Of a DNA stretch of 64,000 bases, positions 8,529 through 19,681 are shown piece after piece. Source of the stretch: Streptomyces sp. NBC_00190 (lineage in GTDB: Bacteria > Actinomycetota > Actinomycetes > Streptomycetales > Streptomycetaceae); assembly GCF_036203305.1 (NCBI RefSeq), contig NZ_CP108131.1:7192001-7256000 (forward strand), given 5' to 3'. A program made the position numbers and the translations under genes. Every line of letters starts with the position of its first letter. Position 1 is the stretch's first letter. The notes under the pieces are model-generated. The model did no database searches and was not told the origin of the DNA. It worked only from the letters and a program-made list of their open reading frames with translations.

Positions 8529-9400
8529 ACCAGGATGCGCTTCAGCTCGCGCGCCGCGCGCGGGGGAGCCACATCGGTGCGGTGGGCCAGGGCGATCGTG
8601 CGACGCAGCGGTGAGCCCGCCAAGGCGGTCGCCCGCAGGCCGGGGCCGGCGCGGTCCACCACCATCGCCGGGACCACCGCGATGCCCAGCCCCGCCCGAA
8701 CGAAGCCCAGGACCGCGTCCATCTCGCCGCCCTCCACGGTGAACACCGGCTCGAAGCCCTCCGCGCGGCAGGCCGTCACGGTCAGCTCCCGCAGGTCGTA
8801 CCCGTGGCGGAACATCACCATCGGCTCGTCGCGCAGCCCGGAGATGCTCAGCGGGCCGCCCCCGCCGGGCGGCGGCAGCTCGGCGGAGGAGACCACCACC
8901 AGGTCCTCCGTCAGCAGCTTCACCGTGGTCAGCGCCGGAGCCGAGGGCGGCAGCGGCAGCGCGATCAGGGCCAGGTCCAGGGCGCCGCGCGCCAGCTCCC
9001 GTACGAGGTCGAGCGAACCGCTCTCCTCGATCACCAGCTCGATCCCAGGATGCGCGGTGTGGAAGGCGCGCAGCACGTCCGGCAGTAGGCCCGTGCACAC
9101 GCTCGGCGTGGCCCCCAGCCGCACCCGTCCCCGCCGCAGCTGCGCCAGCTCCTGCACCTCCAGCCGTGCGGTGTCCGCGTCCGCCAGGATCCGCCGGGCC
9201 AGCGGCAGCAGCGTCTCACCCGCCTCGGTCAGCGCGATGTTGCCCCGCGCCCGGCTGAACAGCTCGGCCCCGAGCTCCCGCTCCAGCGCCTTGATCTGCT
9301 GCGACAGCGAGGGCTGCGCCACGTGCTCGCGCTCCGCCGCCCGGGTGAAGTGCAGGGTCTCGGCGACGGCCACGAAATACACCAGCTGCTGAAACTGCAT
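8522..9400 (-). CDS. LysR family transcriptional regulator
   Basis: The 292-residue protein starts with the classic LysR helix-turn-helix (MQFQQLVYFVAVAE ... HFTRAAEREHVAQPSLSQQI). A periplasmic-binding-fold effector domain follows from about residue 90. The ATG at 9400 is used; the in-frame TTG two codons upstream gives a less typical N-terminus. It is divergent from the sdhCAB operon by 72 bases, and a LysR-type box overlaps its start codon. It probably controls that operon and itself. Confidence 0.88.
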   Translation of the reverse strand: MQFQQLVYFVAVAETLHFTRAAEREHVAQPSLSQQIKALERELGAELFSRARGNIALTEAGETLLPLARRILADADTARLEVQELAQLRRGRVRLGATPSVCTGLLPDVLRAFHTAHPGIELVIEESGSLDLVRELARGALDLALIALPLPPSAPALTTVKLLTEDLVVVSSAELPPPGGGGPLSISGLRDEPMVMFRHGYDLRELTVTACRAEGFEPVFTVEGGEMDAVLGFVRAGLGIAVVPAMVVDRAGPGLRATALAGSPLRRTIALAHRTDVAPPRAARELKRILVG

Positions 9401-9413
9401 AGGCAATGTCTAT
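9399..9413. promoter_or_regulatory. LysR-type operator (T-N11-A) between lysR and sdhC
   Basis: ATAGGCAATGTCTAT is a dyad with ATAG and CTAT arms around seven bases and fits the LysR consensus T-N11-A. It overlaps the LysR start codon and lies about 60 bases upstream of sdhC, as expected for divergent control. Confidence 0.6.
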
Positions 9414-9472
9414 CAAGATGACCGACATCATGTCTTGGACCTTTCGGGCCCTTCGTCCCTACCGTCGATCCC

Positions 9473-10177
9473 ATGGCTCTGGCAACGCGCACCCGGACAG
9501 GCGGCTCCGCCGTCTCGACGGTCTGGGACTCCACCATCGGGAAGAAGACCGTCATGGCGGTCTCCGGACTGATCATGCTCGGCTACCTCGTCGTACACAT
9601 GCTCGGCAACCTCAAGATCTTCTTCGGTCCGGGCGAGTTCAACGCATACGCCCACTGGCTGAGGCACATGGGCGAGCCCTTCCTGCACAGCCACTGGGGC
9701 CTGTGGGCCGCCCGCGTGGTCCTGCTCGCCGCGGTCGTCGCCCACGCCGTGTCCGCGTACCAGCTCAGCCGCCGCGACATCAAGGCCCGCCCGGTGAAGT
9801 ACGCCCACAAGCGCCGCCGCGCGAGCTACGCCACCCGCACCATGCGCTGGGGCGGGATCATCCTCGGCCTGTTCATCGTCTGGCACGTGCTCGACCTGAC
9901 CACGCTCACCGTCAACGAGCGCGCCTGGGCCGGACACCCGTACGAGAACGTCCTCGCCACCTTCTCCACCTGGTACGGCAACACGATCTACATCGTGGCG
10001 ATGGCCGCGCTCGGCCTGCACGTCCGGCACGGCTTCTGGAGCGCCGCGCAGACCCTCGGCGCCGGCAACGCCCGCCGCGACCGGACCCTCAAGTTCCTGG
10101 CCAACGCCCTGGCCCTCGTCCTCTTCACGGGCTTCGTGTCCGTCCCCGTCGCCGTCATGACCGGAGTGGTGAACTGA
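9473..10177 (+). CDS. sdhC: Succinate dehydrogenase/fumarate reductase cytochrome b subunit
   Basis: The 234-residue integral membrane subunit is of the fused, single-anchor type with five hydrophobic helices. Conserved histidines within or near them include [28 protein letters not shown] and GLHVRHGF, placed to bind two b hemes. This type usually exchanges electrons with menaquinone. It is the first gene of an operon with the flavoprotein two bases downstream. LysR diverges upstream. Confidence 0.9.
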   Translation: MALATRTRTGGSAVSTVWDSTIGKKTVMAVSGLIMLGYLVVHMLGNLKIFFGPGEFNAYAHWLRHMGEPFLHSHWGLWAARVVLLAAVVAHAVSAYQLSRRDIKARPVKYAHKRRRASYATRTMRWGGIILGLFIVWHVLDLTTLTVNERAWAGHPYENVLATFSTWYGNTIYIVAMAALGLHVRHGFWSAAQTLGAGNARRDRTLKFLANALALVLFTGFVSVPVAVMTGVVN

Positions 10178-10179
10178 CC

Positions 10180-12137
<1,958 letters not shown>

Positions 12138-12141
<4 letters not shown>

Positions 12142-12878
12142 AGCTCACCCTGCGCGTCTGGCGCCAGCAGAACGCCGACGCCCCCGGCACCATGGCCTCC
12201 TACGAGGTCGACGGCATCTCCAAGGACATGTCCTTCCTGGAGATGCTCGACACCCTCAACGAGGACCTCATCCTGCGCGGCGAGGACCCGGTCGCCTTCG
12301 ACCACGACTGCCGCGAGGGCATCTGCGGCGCGTGCAGCCTCGTCATCAACGGCGACGCCCACGGCCCGGAACGCACCACCACCTGCCAGCTCCACATGCG
12401 GTCCTTCGCCGACGGCGACACCATCGACGTCGAGCCCTGGCGGGCCGCCGCCTTCCCGGTCGTCAAGGACCTCGTCGTCGACCGCGGCGCCTTCGACCGG
12501 ATCATCCAGGCCGGCGGCTACATCACGGCCCCCACCGGGTCCGCCCCCGAGGCGCACGCCACCGCCGTGCCCAAGGCCGACGCCGACTTCGCCTTCGAGC
12601 ACGCGGAGTGCATCGGCTGCGGAGCGTGCGTGGCGGCCTGCCCGAACGGCTCCGCCATGCTCTTCACCTCAGCCAAGGTCAACCACCTGGGCGTCCTCCC
12701 GCAGGGTTCGCCGGAGCGCGAGTCCCGCGTACTCGACATGGTGGCCCGGATGGACGAGGAGGGCTTCGGCGGCTGCACCCTGACCGGCGAGTGCGCCACC
12801 GCCTGCCCCAAGGGCATCCCGCTGCCGTCGATCGCCGCGATGAACAAGGAGTGGCTGCGGGCGGTCCGCAAGGGCTGA
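12138..12878 (+). CDS. sdhB: Succinate dehydrogenase/fumarate reductase iron-sulfur subunit
   Basis: The 246-residue protein carries electrons between the flavin and the quinone site. The N-terminal ferredoxin domain binds a [2Fe-2S] cluster (CREGICGAC and the distant Cys of TTTC). The C-terminal domain binds [4Fe-4S] and [3Fe-4S] clusters ([28 protein letters not shown]). Its start overlaps sdhA by four bases. A C-rich tract with a weak hairpin at about 12916-12945 follows and may terminate the operon. Confidence 0.93.
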
Positions 12879-13041
12879 GCCGCGCCCCGGCCCCGGCCCT
12901 CGGCCCCAGACCCGGGCCCAGGCCCCGCCCCCGGCGGAGCCTGGGCCGATCGGCTGACCCGATGCGCCGACCGGGCGCTCATCCGGGATCCGCACCGTGC
13001 CGCGTCCGGGCGGCGCACGGCCCGTGGCGGACAGTGGCCGC

Positions 13042-13695
13042 ATGCCACAAGCCCCCGCCGGGTCCGGACCGCGCCGCCGCACCGTGCTGGCCGCAGCCCT
13101 CGCCCCGCTCGCGGTGGCCGGCTGCTCCCCGGACGGCCACCCCCGCGGCCCCGCCGCCGGCGCGCAGCCCGTGCCCAAGGACGCCCTGATCATGGTGATC
13201 CGGCACGCGGAGAAGCCGTACGCCGGTGACTGGGGCCGGGACGAGGAGGGCGAGGACGACCCCGGTTCGCTGGCCAGGCGCGGCTGGCGCCGGGCCGCGG
13301 AGCTCTCGCGGCTCTTCCCTCCGGCCCGCGGTTCCGCACTGCCCCGCCCCGGCGCCGTCTTCGCGGCCGGCGGCAAGGTCGCGGCCCCCGCCCGGTGCAG
13401 GCAGACCGTGGCCGCACTGGCCACCGCACTGCGCACCCCCGTCCGCGCCGACTTCGCCGTCGGAGCCGAACCGGCCCTCGCACACGCCGCGCTGGCCGCC
13501 CCGATGCCCGTACTGGTCTGCTGGGAGCACACCGGAATCCCCCGCCTGGTCCGGGCCCTCGGCGCCCACGAGGTCGTCGGCGTCCCCGCGGCCTGGCCGC
13601 CCGATCGCTACGACCTCGTCTGGCAGTTCACCCGCGGCCGGGGCCGGTGGAGCTTCCGCGAACTGCCACAGCACCTGCTGCCGGGCGATGCCTGA
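13042..13695 (+). CDS. Lipoprotein with histidine-phosphatase-like domain
   Basis: The 217-residue product has a twin-arginine-like start (GPRRRTVLAAALAPLAVAGC) that ends in a lipobox (AVAGC), so it should be exported and lipid-anchored. MVIRHAEKPYAGDW resembles the RHG/RHxE motif of the histidine phosphatase superfamily, the catalytic His lying in RHAE. A later VCWEHTGIP could supply the second His. The ATG at 13042 is preferred to the in-frame start at 12997 because the signal peptide begins there. Substrate unknown. Confidence 0.75.
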   Translation: MPQAPAGSGPRRRTVLAAALAPLAVAGCSPDGHPRGPAAGAQPVPKDALIMVIRHAEKPYAGDWGRDEEGEDDPGSLARRGWRRAAELSRLFPPARGSALPRPGAVFAAGGKVAAPARCRQTVAALATALRTPVRADFAVGAEPALAHAALAAPMPVLVCWEHTGIPRLVRALGAHEVVGVPAAWPPDRYDLVWQFTRGRGRWSFRELPQHLLPGDA

Positions 13696-13747
13696 GCCTC
13701 GGAAACCCCGATACGGCTCGTTCCCGGCGGAGTCCACGATCAGCGGA

Positions 13748-16240
13748 TCACCATTGACCCAGACCACCAGCCGGTCCGGGCACTCCCTCGGGGACCTTCC
13801 CGAGCGCCCGCATTAGATAGCCCGCCGTACGGCTGCCCGCCGTGCCGGCCACCTCCGCCGGGGTGCCCGCCGCCACGATCCGGCCGCCCTCCGTGCCACC
13901 GCCCGGGCCCAGGTCGATGACCCAGTCCGCGCCCGCCACCACCGCCATGTCGTGCTCCACGACCACCACCGAGTGCCCCGCGTCCACCAGCCCGTGCAAC
14001 TGCCGCAGCAGCACCCGGACATCGGCCGGGTGCAGCCCGGTCGTCGGCTCGTCCAGCAGATATAGCGTGTGGTCCCGGCGCAGCCTCTGCAGCTCCGTGG
14101 CCAGCTTGATCCGCTGTGCCTCGCCGCCCGACAGCTCGGTGGCCGGCTGCCCCAGCCGCAGGTAGCCCAGCCCGATGTCCTCCAGCGCCCGCAGGCTGCG
14201 CGCCGCCGCCGGCACCTCCGCGAAGAATCCGGCCGCCGACTCCACCGTCAGCGCCAGCACCTCCGCGATGTTCAGGCCCGCGTACCGGACCTCCAGGGTC
14301 TCGGCGTTGTACCGGGCGCCCGCGCACTGCGGGCACGGGGAGTACGTGCTCGGCAGGAACAGCAGCTCCACCGAGACGAAGCCCTCGCCCTGGCACGTCT
14401 CGCACCGGCCGCCCGCCACGTTGAAGGAGAACCGGCCCGCCTTCCAGCCCCGCGCCTTGGCCTCCGGCGCCGCTGTGAAGAGCCTGCGCACCACGTCGAA
14501 CAGGCCCGTGTACGTCGCCAGGTTGGACCGAGGGGTGCGGCCGATCGGCTTCTGGTCGACCTCCACCAGCCGCCGTACGGGGAAGTCCGCTTCCGCGAGC
14601 CGCTCTTCGACCTCCCGGGCCAGCGCCTGCCCCACCAGCGTGGACTTCCCCGACCCCGACACACCGGTCACCGCCGTGAACACGCCCAGCGGGAACTCGG
14701 TACTGACATCACGAAGGTTGTGCCGGTCGACGCCACTGAGCCGCACCGTCCCGGTCGCCTCCCGCACCCGGCGCCCGGCGGCCACCGGCTCCCGCCCCGC
14801 GAACAGGTGCCGGGCCGTCGCCGACTCCGGTACACCGGCGAGCGACTCCGGCCGCCCGCTGTACAGCACCCGGCCGCCGTGCTCCCCGGCCAGCGGCCCC
14901 ACGTCCACCAGCCAGTCCGCGTGCCGCGCCACATCCAGATCGTGTTCCACGACGAACACCGTGTTCCCCGCTGTCTTCAGCCGGTCCAGTACGCCGAGCA
15001 GCGCCTCGGTGTCGGCCGGATGCAGCCCCGCCGACGGCTCGTCCAGTACGTACACCACGCCGAACAGCCCCGACCGCAGCTGCGTCGCCAGCCGCAGCCG
15101 CTGGAGCTCGCCCGTGGACAGGGTGGGTGCGGCGCGGTCCAGGCTCAGATAGCCGAGCCCCAGCTCGACGACGGGCCCGATCCGCGAGCGCAGGTCCTCG
15201 GCGAGCACCCGCGCAGCCTCCCCGCCCGCCTCTCCGCCCGCCTCAGCCCCCGCCTCCGCGTCCCTGGACGCGCCGGCCAGCACGCGGTCCAGGTCGGTCA
15301 GCGCCAGCGCCGCCAGTTCGGCGATGCCGTACCCCGCGAAGGTCACCGCCAGCGCTTCCGGCCGCAGCCGCCGCCCTTCGCACACCGGGCAGGGGGAGTC
15401 GGCGAGGAAGCTCTCCGCGCGGGTCCGCAGGGTGGGGCTCTTGCTGTCGGAGAAGGTCCTCATCACATAGCGGTGGGCGCTCATGTACGTGCCCTGGTAC
15501 GGCCGTTGGATCCGGTCGGCCTCGCGCACCGGGTGCACGGTCACCACCGGCTGCTCCTCGGTGAACAGGATCCACTCGCGGTCCTTCGCCGGCAGCTCCC
15601 GCCAGGGCCGGTCCACGTCATGGCCCAGGGTCTCCAGGATGTCCCGCAGGTTCTTGCCCTGCCAGGCACCGGGCCAGGCGGCGATGGCGCCCTGACGGAT
15701 GGACAGGCCCGGGTCGGGGACGAGGAGTTCCTCACTGGTGCGGTGGATCCGGCCCAGTCCATGGCACGAAGGGCAGGCCCCGGCAGCGGTGTTGGGGGAG
15801 AAGGCGTCGGAGTCGAGCCGCGCGGCTCCCGGCGGGTATGTCCCGGCCCGCGAGTAGAGCATCCGCAGCGAATTGGACAGCAGGGTCACGGTCCCGACCG
15901 AGGAGCGCGAGCCAGGCGAGGAACGGCGCTGCTCCAGGGAGACGGCGGGCGGCAGCCCCGTGATCGAGTCCACCTTCGGGGCGCCGATCTGGTGGATGAG
16001 CCGACGGGCGTACGGGGCCACGGACTCGAAGTACCGGCGCTGGGCCTCGGCGTAGATCGTGCCGAACGCGAGCGAGCTCTTGCCGGAGCCGGAGACCCCG
16101 GTGAACACGGTCAGCGCGTCGCGCGGGATGTCCACGTCGACGCCGCGCAGGTTGTGTTCGCGGGCTCCCCGGACGCGCACGTGGGAATCGCGGCCGTCGG
16201 GGGCGCGGGCGGAAGAGCCAGGGTCGGCGGGCTGGTGCAT
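13748..16240 (-). CDS. Class II UvrA-like ABC ATPase (drug-resistance/UvrA2 type)
   Basis: The 830-residue protein has two ABC ATPase halves. Each has a Walker A (VFTGVSGSGKSS and AVTGVSGSGKST), an ABC signature (LSTGELQRLRLA and LSGGEAQRIKLA) and a Walker B (YVLDEPSAGLHP and YLLDEPTTGLHP). Zinc-finger cysteines (CPSCHG, CPVCEG, CETCQG, CPQCAG) are kept. It is about 120 residues shorter than housekeeping UvrA, as in UvrA2/DrrC proteins that lack the UvrB-binding region. A low-complexity EAGAEAGGEAGGEA stretch interrupts the first half. It follows a luciferase-like gene by 10 bases and is probably co-transcribed with it. Confidence 0.88.
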   Translation of the reverse strand: MHQPADPGSSARAPDGRDSHVRVRGAREHNLRGVDVDIPRDALTVFTGVSGSGKSSLAFGTIYAEAQRRYFESVAPYARRLIHQIGAPKVDSITGLPPAVSLEQRRSSPGSRSSVGTVTLLSNSLRMLYSRAGTYPPGAARLDSDAFSPNTAAGACPSCHGLGRIHRTSEELLVPDPGLSIRQGAIAAWPGAWQGKNLRDILETLGHDVDRPWRELPAKDREWILFTEEQPVVTVHPVREADRIQRPYQGTYMSAHRYVMRTFSDSKSPTLRTRAESFLADSPCPVCEGRRLRPEALAVTFAGYGIAELAALALTDLDRVLAGASRDAEAGAEAGGEAGGEAARVLAEDLRSRIGPVVELGLGYLSLDRAAPTLSTGELQRLRLATQLRSGLFGVVYVLDEPSAGLHPADTEALLGVLDRLKTAGNTVFVVEHDLDVARHADWLVDVGPLAGEHGGRVLYSGRPESLAGVPESATARHLFAGREPVAAGRRVREATGTVRLSGVDRHNLRDVSTEFPLGVFTAVTGVSGSGKSTLVGQALAREVEERLAEADFPVRRLVEVDQKPIGRTPRSNLATYTGLFDVVRRLFTAAPEAKARGWKAGRFSFNVAGGRCETCQGEGFVSVELLFLPSTYSPCPQCAGARYNAETLEVRYAGLNIAEVLALTVESAAGFFAEVPAAARSLRALEDIGLGYLRLGQPATELSGGEAQRIKLATELQRLRRDHTLYLLDEPTTGLHPADVRVLLRQLHGLVDAGHSVVVVEHDMAVVAGADWVIDLGPGGGTEGGRIVAAGTPAEVAGTAGSRTAGYLMRALGKVPEGVPGPAGGLGQW

Positions 16241-16250
16241 TCGTCCTATT

Positions 16251-17258
16251 TTAGAGCCTGGGCCGGGGAGTGAGGCCCGTGACCCGGGCCAGCCTGCGAT
16301 AGGAGTCCACCAGCGCCGCCCGGTCGTACGTGGAGGTGGTGACCAGCAGTTCGTCCGCGCCGGTCAGCTCGGCGACCTCCGACAGCTCCGCCGCGACCTG
16401 CTCCTCGGTGCCGTGCACGTGCCCGGCCAGTGCCCCCTCGTACAGCTGCCGCTCCTTCGGGGCCATGACCAGGGCCTCGACCTCCTCGGCCGACCGGAGC
16501 GGCGGGAAGCTGCCCCGGGTGCGGGAATGGGCGAGGGACCACGCCTCCGGGATCAGGATCCGGCGGGCGTCCGCGGCGGTGGCGGCCACCGCCACCGTCC
16601 CCGAGACCACCACGTACGGCTCCGCACCCCAGGCGGTGGGCCGGAAATCCTTGCGGTACGCCTCGACGACGTCCGCGACCTTGCCGCGGGCCCGCAGGTC
16701 TCCCACGACGAGCGGCAGCCCGGCCCGCGCGGCGATCCCGGCGCCTTCGCCGGTGGCCAGCACGTAGGCCGGTATCCGCAGCCCCTCGGCGGGGCGGGCG
16801 TGTACCTCGGGATGCGCCTGCTGGCTGCCGTCGAGCCAGCCCAGCAGCTCGGCCAGCTGCTCCTCGAACAGGCCGGCGTCGCCGATGTCCCGGCCCAGGG
16901 CCCGCCGGATGCCGTTGGTGAATCCGACCGAGCGGCCGAGCCCCATGTCGATCCGGCCGGGGAACAGTGCCTCCAGGACCCCGAACTGCTCCGCGACCAC
17001 CAACGACTGGTGGTTGGGCAGCATGACCCCGCCCGTGCCCACCCTGATCCGCCGGGTGGCTCCGGCGACGGCGGCGGCCAGCACGGTCGGCGCGGAGCCC
17101 GCGACCCCGGGCACGCTGTGGTGTTCCGATACCCAGAAGCGGTGGTAGCCGAGCTCCTCGGCCGTCCGGGCCAGGTCCAGGGTGTCGCGCAGGGCCTCCG
17201 GGGCCGGGTGGCCCTCACGGGTGCGGGACCGGTCGAGTATCGAGAGTTTCCGGATCAC
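16251..17258 (-). CDS. LLM-class flavin-dependent oxidoreductase
   Basis: The 335-residue protein belongs to the bacterial luciferase-like (LLM) family, which uses reduced FMN or F420. Typical features are LSILDRSRTREG near the N-terminus, GYHRFWVSEHHSVPGVAGSAP, and RIRVGTGGVMLPNHQ. The GTG at 17258 is chosen because family members start just before this strand; the in-frame extension to 17612 lies antisense to the next gene. It sits 10 bases upstream of the UvrA-like gene on the same strand. Substrate unknown. Confidence 0.85.
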   Translation of the reverse strand: MIRKLSILDRSRTREGHPAPEALRDTLDLARTAEELGYHRFWVSEHHSVPGVAGSAPTVLAAAVAGATRRIRVGTGGVMLPNHQSLVVAEQFGVLEALFPGRIDMGLGRSVGFTNGIRRALGRDIGDAGLFEEQLAELLGWLDGSQQAHPEVHARPAEGLRIPAYVLATGEGAGIAARAGLPLVVGDLRARGKVADVVEAYRKDFRPTAWGAEPYVVVSGTVAVAATAADARRILIPEAWSLAHSRTRGSFPPLRSAEEVEALVMAPKERQLYEGALAGHVHGTEEQVAAELSEVAELTGADELLVTTSTYDRAALVDSYRRLARVTGLTPRPRL

Positions 17259-17357
17259 ACAGGTCTCAACGTCCCGGGGCCGTGAGGATTCCCGCGACTC
17301 GGCCTGAGCGGCCTCGGGGAAGTAGGGCACGTCCCCGAGGCCGCTTAGGGTTGCGGG

Positions 17358-17849
17358 ATGAGCGGGAACACCCACCGGCCGCTGGCCGTCTTCGACATCG
17401 ACAACACCCTGGCGGACACGGGGCACCGCCAGCACTTCCTGGAGCGCCGTCCCCGCGACTGGACCGGCTTCTTCGCCGCGGCCCCGGCCGATCCGCCGCT
17501 CGGGCGCGGAGTGGCGCTGGCGGTGGAGAGCGCGGCCGACTGCGAGGTGGTGTACCTGACCGGCCGTCCCGAGCGCTGCCGGGCGGACACGGAGGACTGG
17601 CTCGTCCGGCACGGCCTGCCCGAGGGCCGGCTGTGGATGCGCGGGAACCAGGACCGGCGGCCGGCCCGGACGACCAAGCTGGAGGTACTGAAGCGGATCG
17701 CCCGGGGCCGGGAGGTGCGCATGCTCGTCGACGACGACGAACTGGTCTGCCAGGCCGCCCGCGCCACCGGATTCCGGGTCGTCCTGGCCGACTGGGCGGC
17801 GGACGCGCCCGAACTCCAGGCGGCCCAGGAGGGTGAAGGCCGGACCTGA
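17358..17849 (+). CDS. HAD-superfamily phosphatase (polynucleotide 3'-phosphatase-like)
   Basis: The 163-residue protein has the HAD motif I FDIDNTLADTG near the N-terminus, motif II in VVYLTGRP, and motif IV MLVDDDE near the C-terminus. The short form with YLTGRPER resembles the phosphatase domain of polynucleotide kinase-phosphatases and nucleotidase-like HADs. No kinase domain is present. It is divergent from the LLM gene and convergent with dodecin. Confidence 0.8.
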   Translation: MSGNTHRPLAVFDIDNTLADTGHRQHFLERRPRDWTGFFAAAPADPPLGRGVALAVESAADCEVVYLTGRPERCRADTEDWLVRHGLPEGRLWMRGNQDRRPARTTKLEVLKRIARGREVRMLVDDDELVCQAARATGFRVVLADWAADAPELQAAQEGEGRT

Positions 17850-17867
17850 GCGTGCGGGGGAGCCGGG

Positions 17868-18083
17868 TCAGTCCTCGCCCTCCAGGCGGAAGCCGACCTT
17901 GAGCCCCACTTGGTAGTGGGCGATCTCGCCGTTCTCGATGTGCCCGCGTACCTGGACGACCTCGAACCAGTCGAGGTTTCGCACGGTCTGGCCCGCACGG
18001 GCGATCCCGTTGCGGATGGCCTGATCGATGCCCTCGTGGGCGGTGCCGACGATTTCGGTCACCCGGTACGTGTGATTGGACAT
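17868..18083 (-). CDS. Dodecin (flavin-storage protein)
   Basis: The 71-residue product has the dodecin fold: YRVTEIVGTAHEGIDQAI, then GQTVRNLDWFEVVQVRG with the Trp that stacks on flavin, then YQVGLKVGFRLE. Dodecins form hollow dodecamers that bind flavins or coenzyme A. GGGAG lies seven bases before the ATG. Confidence 0.92.
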   Translation of the reverse strand: MSNHTYRVTEIVGTAHEGIDQAIRNGIARAGQTVRNLDWFEVVQVRGHIENGEIAHYQVGLKVGFRLEGED

Positions 18084-18194
18084 GGGGGTCTCCCGACACT
18101 GGGGTGGCTTCTGCCTCGTTCTACGGTGCCCCAGTAAGTCCGGCTCCGCGAACTTTGCGGGAACAGTCCCGAGCGAAAGGCCCTTGACCCGCCC

Positions 18195-18210
18195 ATTGGT
18201 CTATGCCAAT
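18195..18210. promoter_or_regulatory. Possible DasR-type (dre) operator
   Basis: ATTGGTCTATGCCAAT is a dyad with ATTGG and CCAAT arms. It matches 12 of 16 positions of the DasR consensus as remembered (ACTGGTCTAGACCAGT). It lies 43 bases before the start of a sugar-binding lipoprotein gene, so control by the GlcNAc-responsive regulator DasR is plausible. Confidence 0.4.
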
Positions 18211-18252
18211 TTCAAGCCATCCCGGGTTCCGTCCCCAGAAGGTGGCCTTTTC

Positions 18253-19515
18253 GTGAAGATGCGCTTCCTCGCCGTGTGCACCGCCCTCGCGGCCGCGACC
18301 GCCCTGACGGGCTGCGGCCGGTCGGGTGACCCGGCCGGGGGGTCGCAGAAGGTGACGCTCTGGCTGATGAAGGGCAGCGCCTCGGAGGACTTCATCGGAA
18401 AGTTCACCACGTCCTTCGAGCGGGAACACCCGGGTGTCGACCTCGACGTCAGGATCCAGGAGTGGACGGGCATCGGCGACAAGGTGAACGCCGTGCTGCA
18501 GGGCCGGAGCGAGGAGGGCGCCGACGTGATCGAGGTGGGCAACACCCAGGTCGCCCAGTACATCGAGACGGGCGGCCTCTCCGAGCTCACCCTCGAAGGC
18601 CTGCGCGAATGGGGCAGCAAGGACTGGCTCAGGGGCCTCTCCGACCCGGGAAGCGTCAACGGCGCGCAGTACGGCGTCCCGTGGTACGCCGCGAACCGGG
18701 TGGTGATCTACAACAAGGACCTCTTCGCGAACGCAGGCATCAAGACCACGCCCAAGACCCGGGCGGAGTGGATCCAGACCACCCAGAAGCTCGACAAGGC
18801 CGGCCAGCAGGGCATCTACCTCGCCGGCCAGAACTGGTACGTCCTCGCCGGCTTCATCTGGGACGAGGGCGGCGAACTGGCCATCGAGACCGGCGGCCGC
18901 TGGGTCGGCAGCCTCGACGACGAGAAGGCCCTGGCCGGCATGGAGTTCTACAAGCAGCTCCAGGGTCTGGGCAACGGCCCCAAGGACGCCGACGAGGAGA
19001 CGCCCCCGCAGTCGGAGGTCTTCGCCGGCGGCCAGGTCGCCCAGATCATCGCCCCGCCCGGCCAGGCCGGCGCGATCGAGGCGGCCAACCCCGCGCTCAA
19101 GGGCAAGCTGGGCTACTTCCCGATCCCCGGCAAGACCTCCGACAAGGCGGGCGCCGTGTTCACCGGCGGCTCGGACCTGATCATCCCGGAGAGGACCCGG
19201 CAGCGGAAGGAGGCCGTGGCCGTGATCACCGCGCTGGTCAGCGAGAAGTGGCAGACCGAACTCGCCCGCACGATGAGCTACGTGCCGAACAAGACCACCC
19301 TGGCGCACGTGGTCGAGGGCAACGACGGCGCCGCCAGCATGGCCGTCGGAGCCGCCATGGGCAGGGCCACCCCGAAGTCCGCCCGCTGGGCCGAGGTCGA
19401 GGCGAAGAACCCGATCAAGCCCTTCATGACGGCCGTCCTCACCGGCCGGGACCCCAAGCAGGCGGCCAGGGCGGCCTCCGACACCATCAGCAAGGTACTC
19501 AGCTCCGACCGCTGA
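18253..19515 (+). CDS. ABC transporter solute-binding lipoprotein (sugar, family 1)
   Basis: The 420-residue product has a lipoprotein signal peptide with lipobox (ATALTGCG). The mature part is a family 1 extracellular solute-binding protein: KVTLWLMKGS, HPGVDLDVRIQEWTG, ADVIEVGNT, GVPWYAANRVVIYNKDLF. These features resemble sugar and amino-sugar binders. GTG at 18253 is used because AAGGTGG lies 8 bases upstream; an ATG two codons later is possible. No permease or ATPase genes are adjacent, so it must use a transporter encoded elsewhere. A DasR-like dyad lies upstream. Confidence 0.85.
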   Translation: MKMRFLAVCTALAAATALTGCGRSGDPAGGSQKVTLWLMKGSASEDFIGKFTTSFEREHPGVDLDVRIQEWTGIGDKVNAVLQGRSEEGADVIEVGNTQVAQYIETGGLSELTLEGLREWGSKDWLRGLSDPGSVNGAQYGVPWYAANRVVIYNKDLFANAGIKTTPKTRAEWIQTTQKLDKAGQQGIYLAGQNWYVLAGFIWDEGGELAIETGGRWVGSLDDEKALAGMEFYKQLQGLGNGPKDADEETPPQSEVFAGGQVAQIIAPPGQAGAIEAANPALKGKLGYFPIPGKTSDKAGAVFTGGSDLIIPERTRQRKEAVAVITALVSEKWQTELARTMSYVPNKTTLAHVVEGNDGAASMAVGAAMGRATPKSARWAEVEAKNPIKPFMTAVLTGRDPKQAARAASDTISKVLSSDR

Positions 19516-19625
19516 CCCGGCCGGTTCCACGGACCGCCGCCGGGAGCACCGCTGAGTTCAGCGTCCGCACATCCGCGTGCCGCTGAGCGGTCATGTCGAA
19601 TCCAGCCGGTGACGGAAGAAGTAAA

Positions 19626-19658
19626 GGAGCCAGGTCGCACACCTGCCGGCCTGGCTCC
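19626..19658. terminator. Hairpin between solute-binding protein and olsB
   Basis: GGAGCCAGG pairs with CCTGGCTCC across a 15-base loop that itself holds CAGGT/ACCTG. It lies 24 bases before olsB and 110 bases after the previous stop, so it may terminate the upstream gene or shape the olsB leader. Confidence 0.5.
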
Positions 19659-19681
19659 CCGTGCCCGGATCAGGAGCCGCC

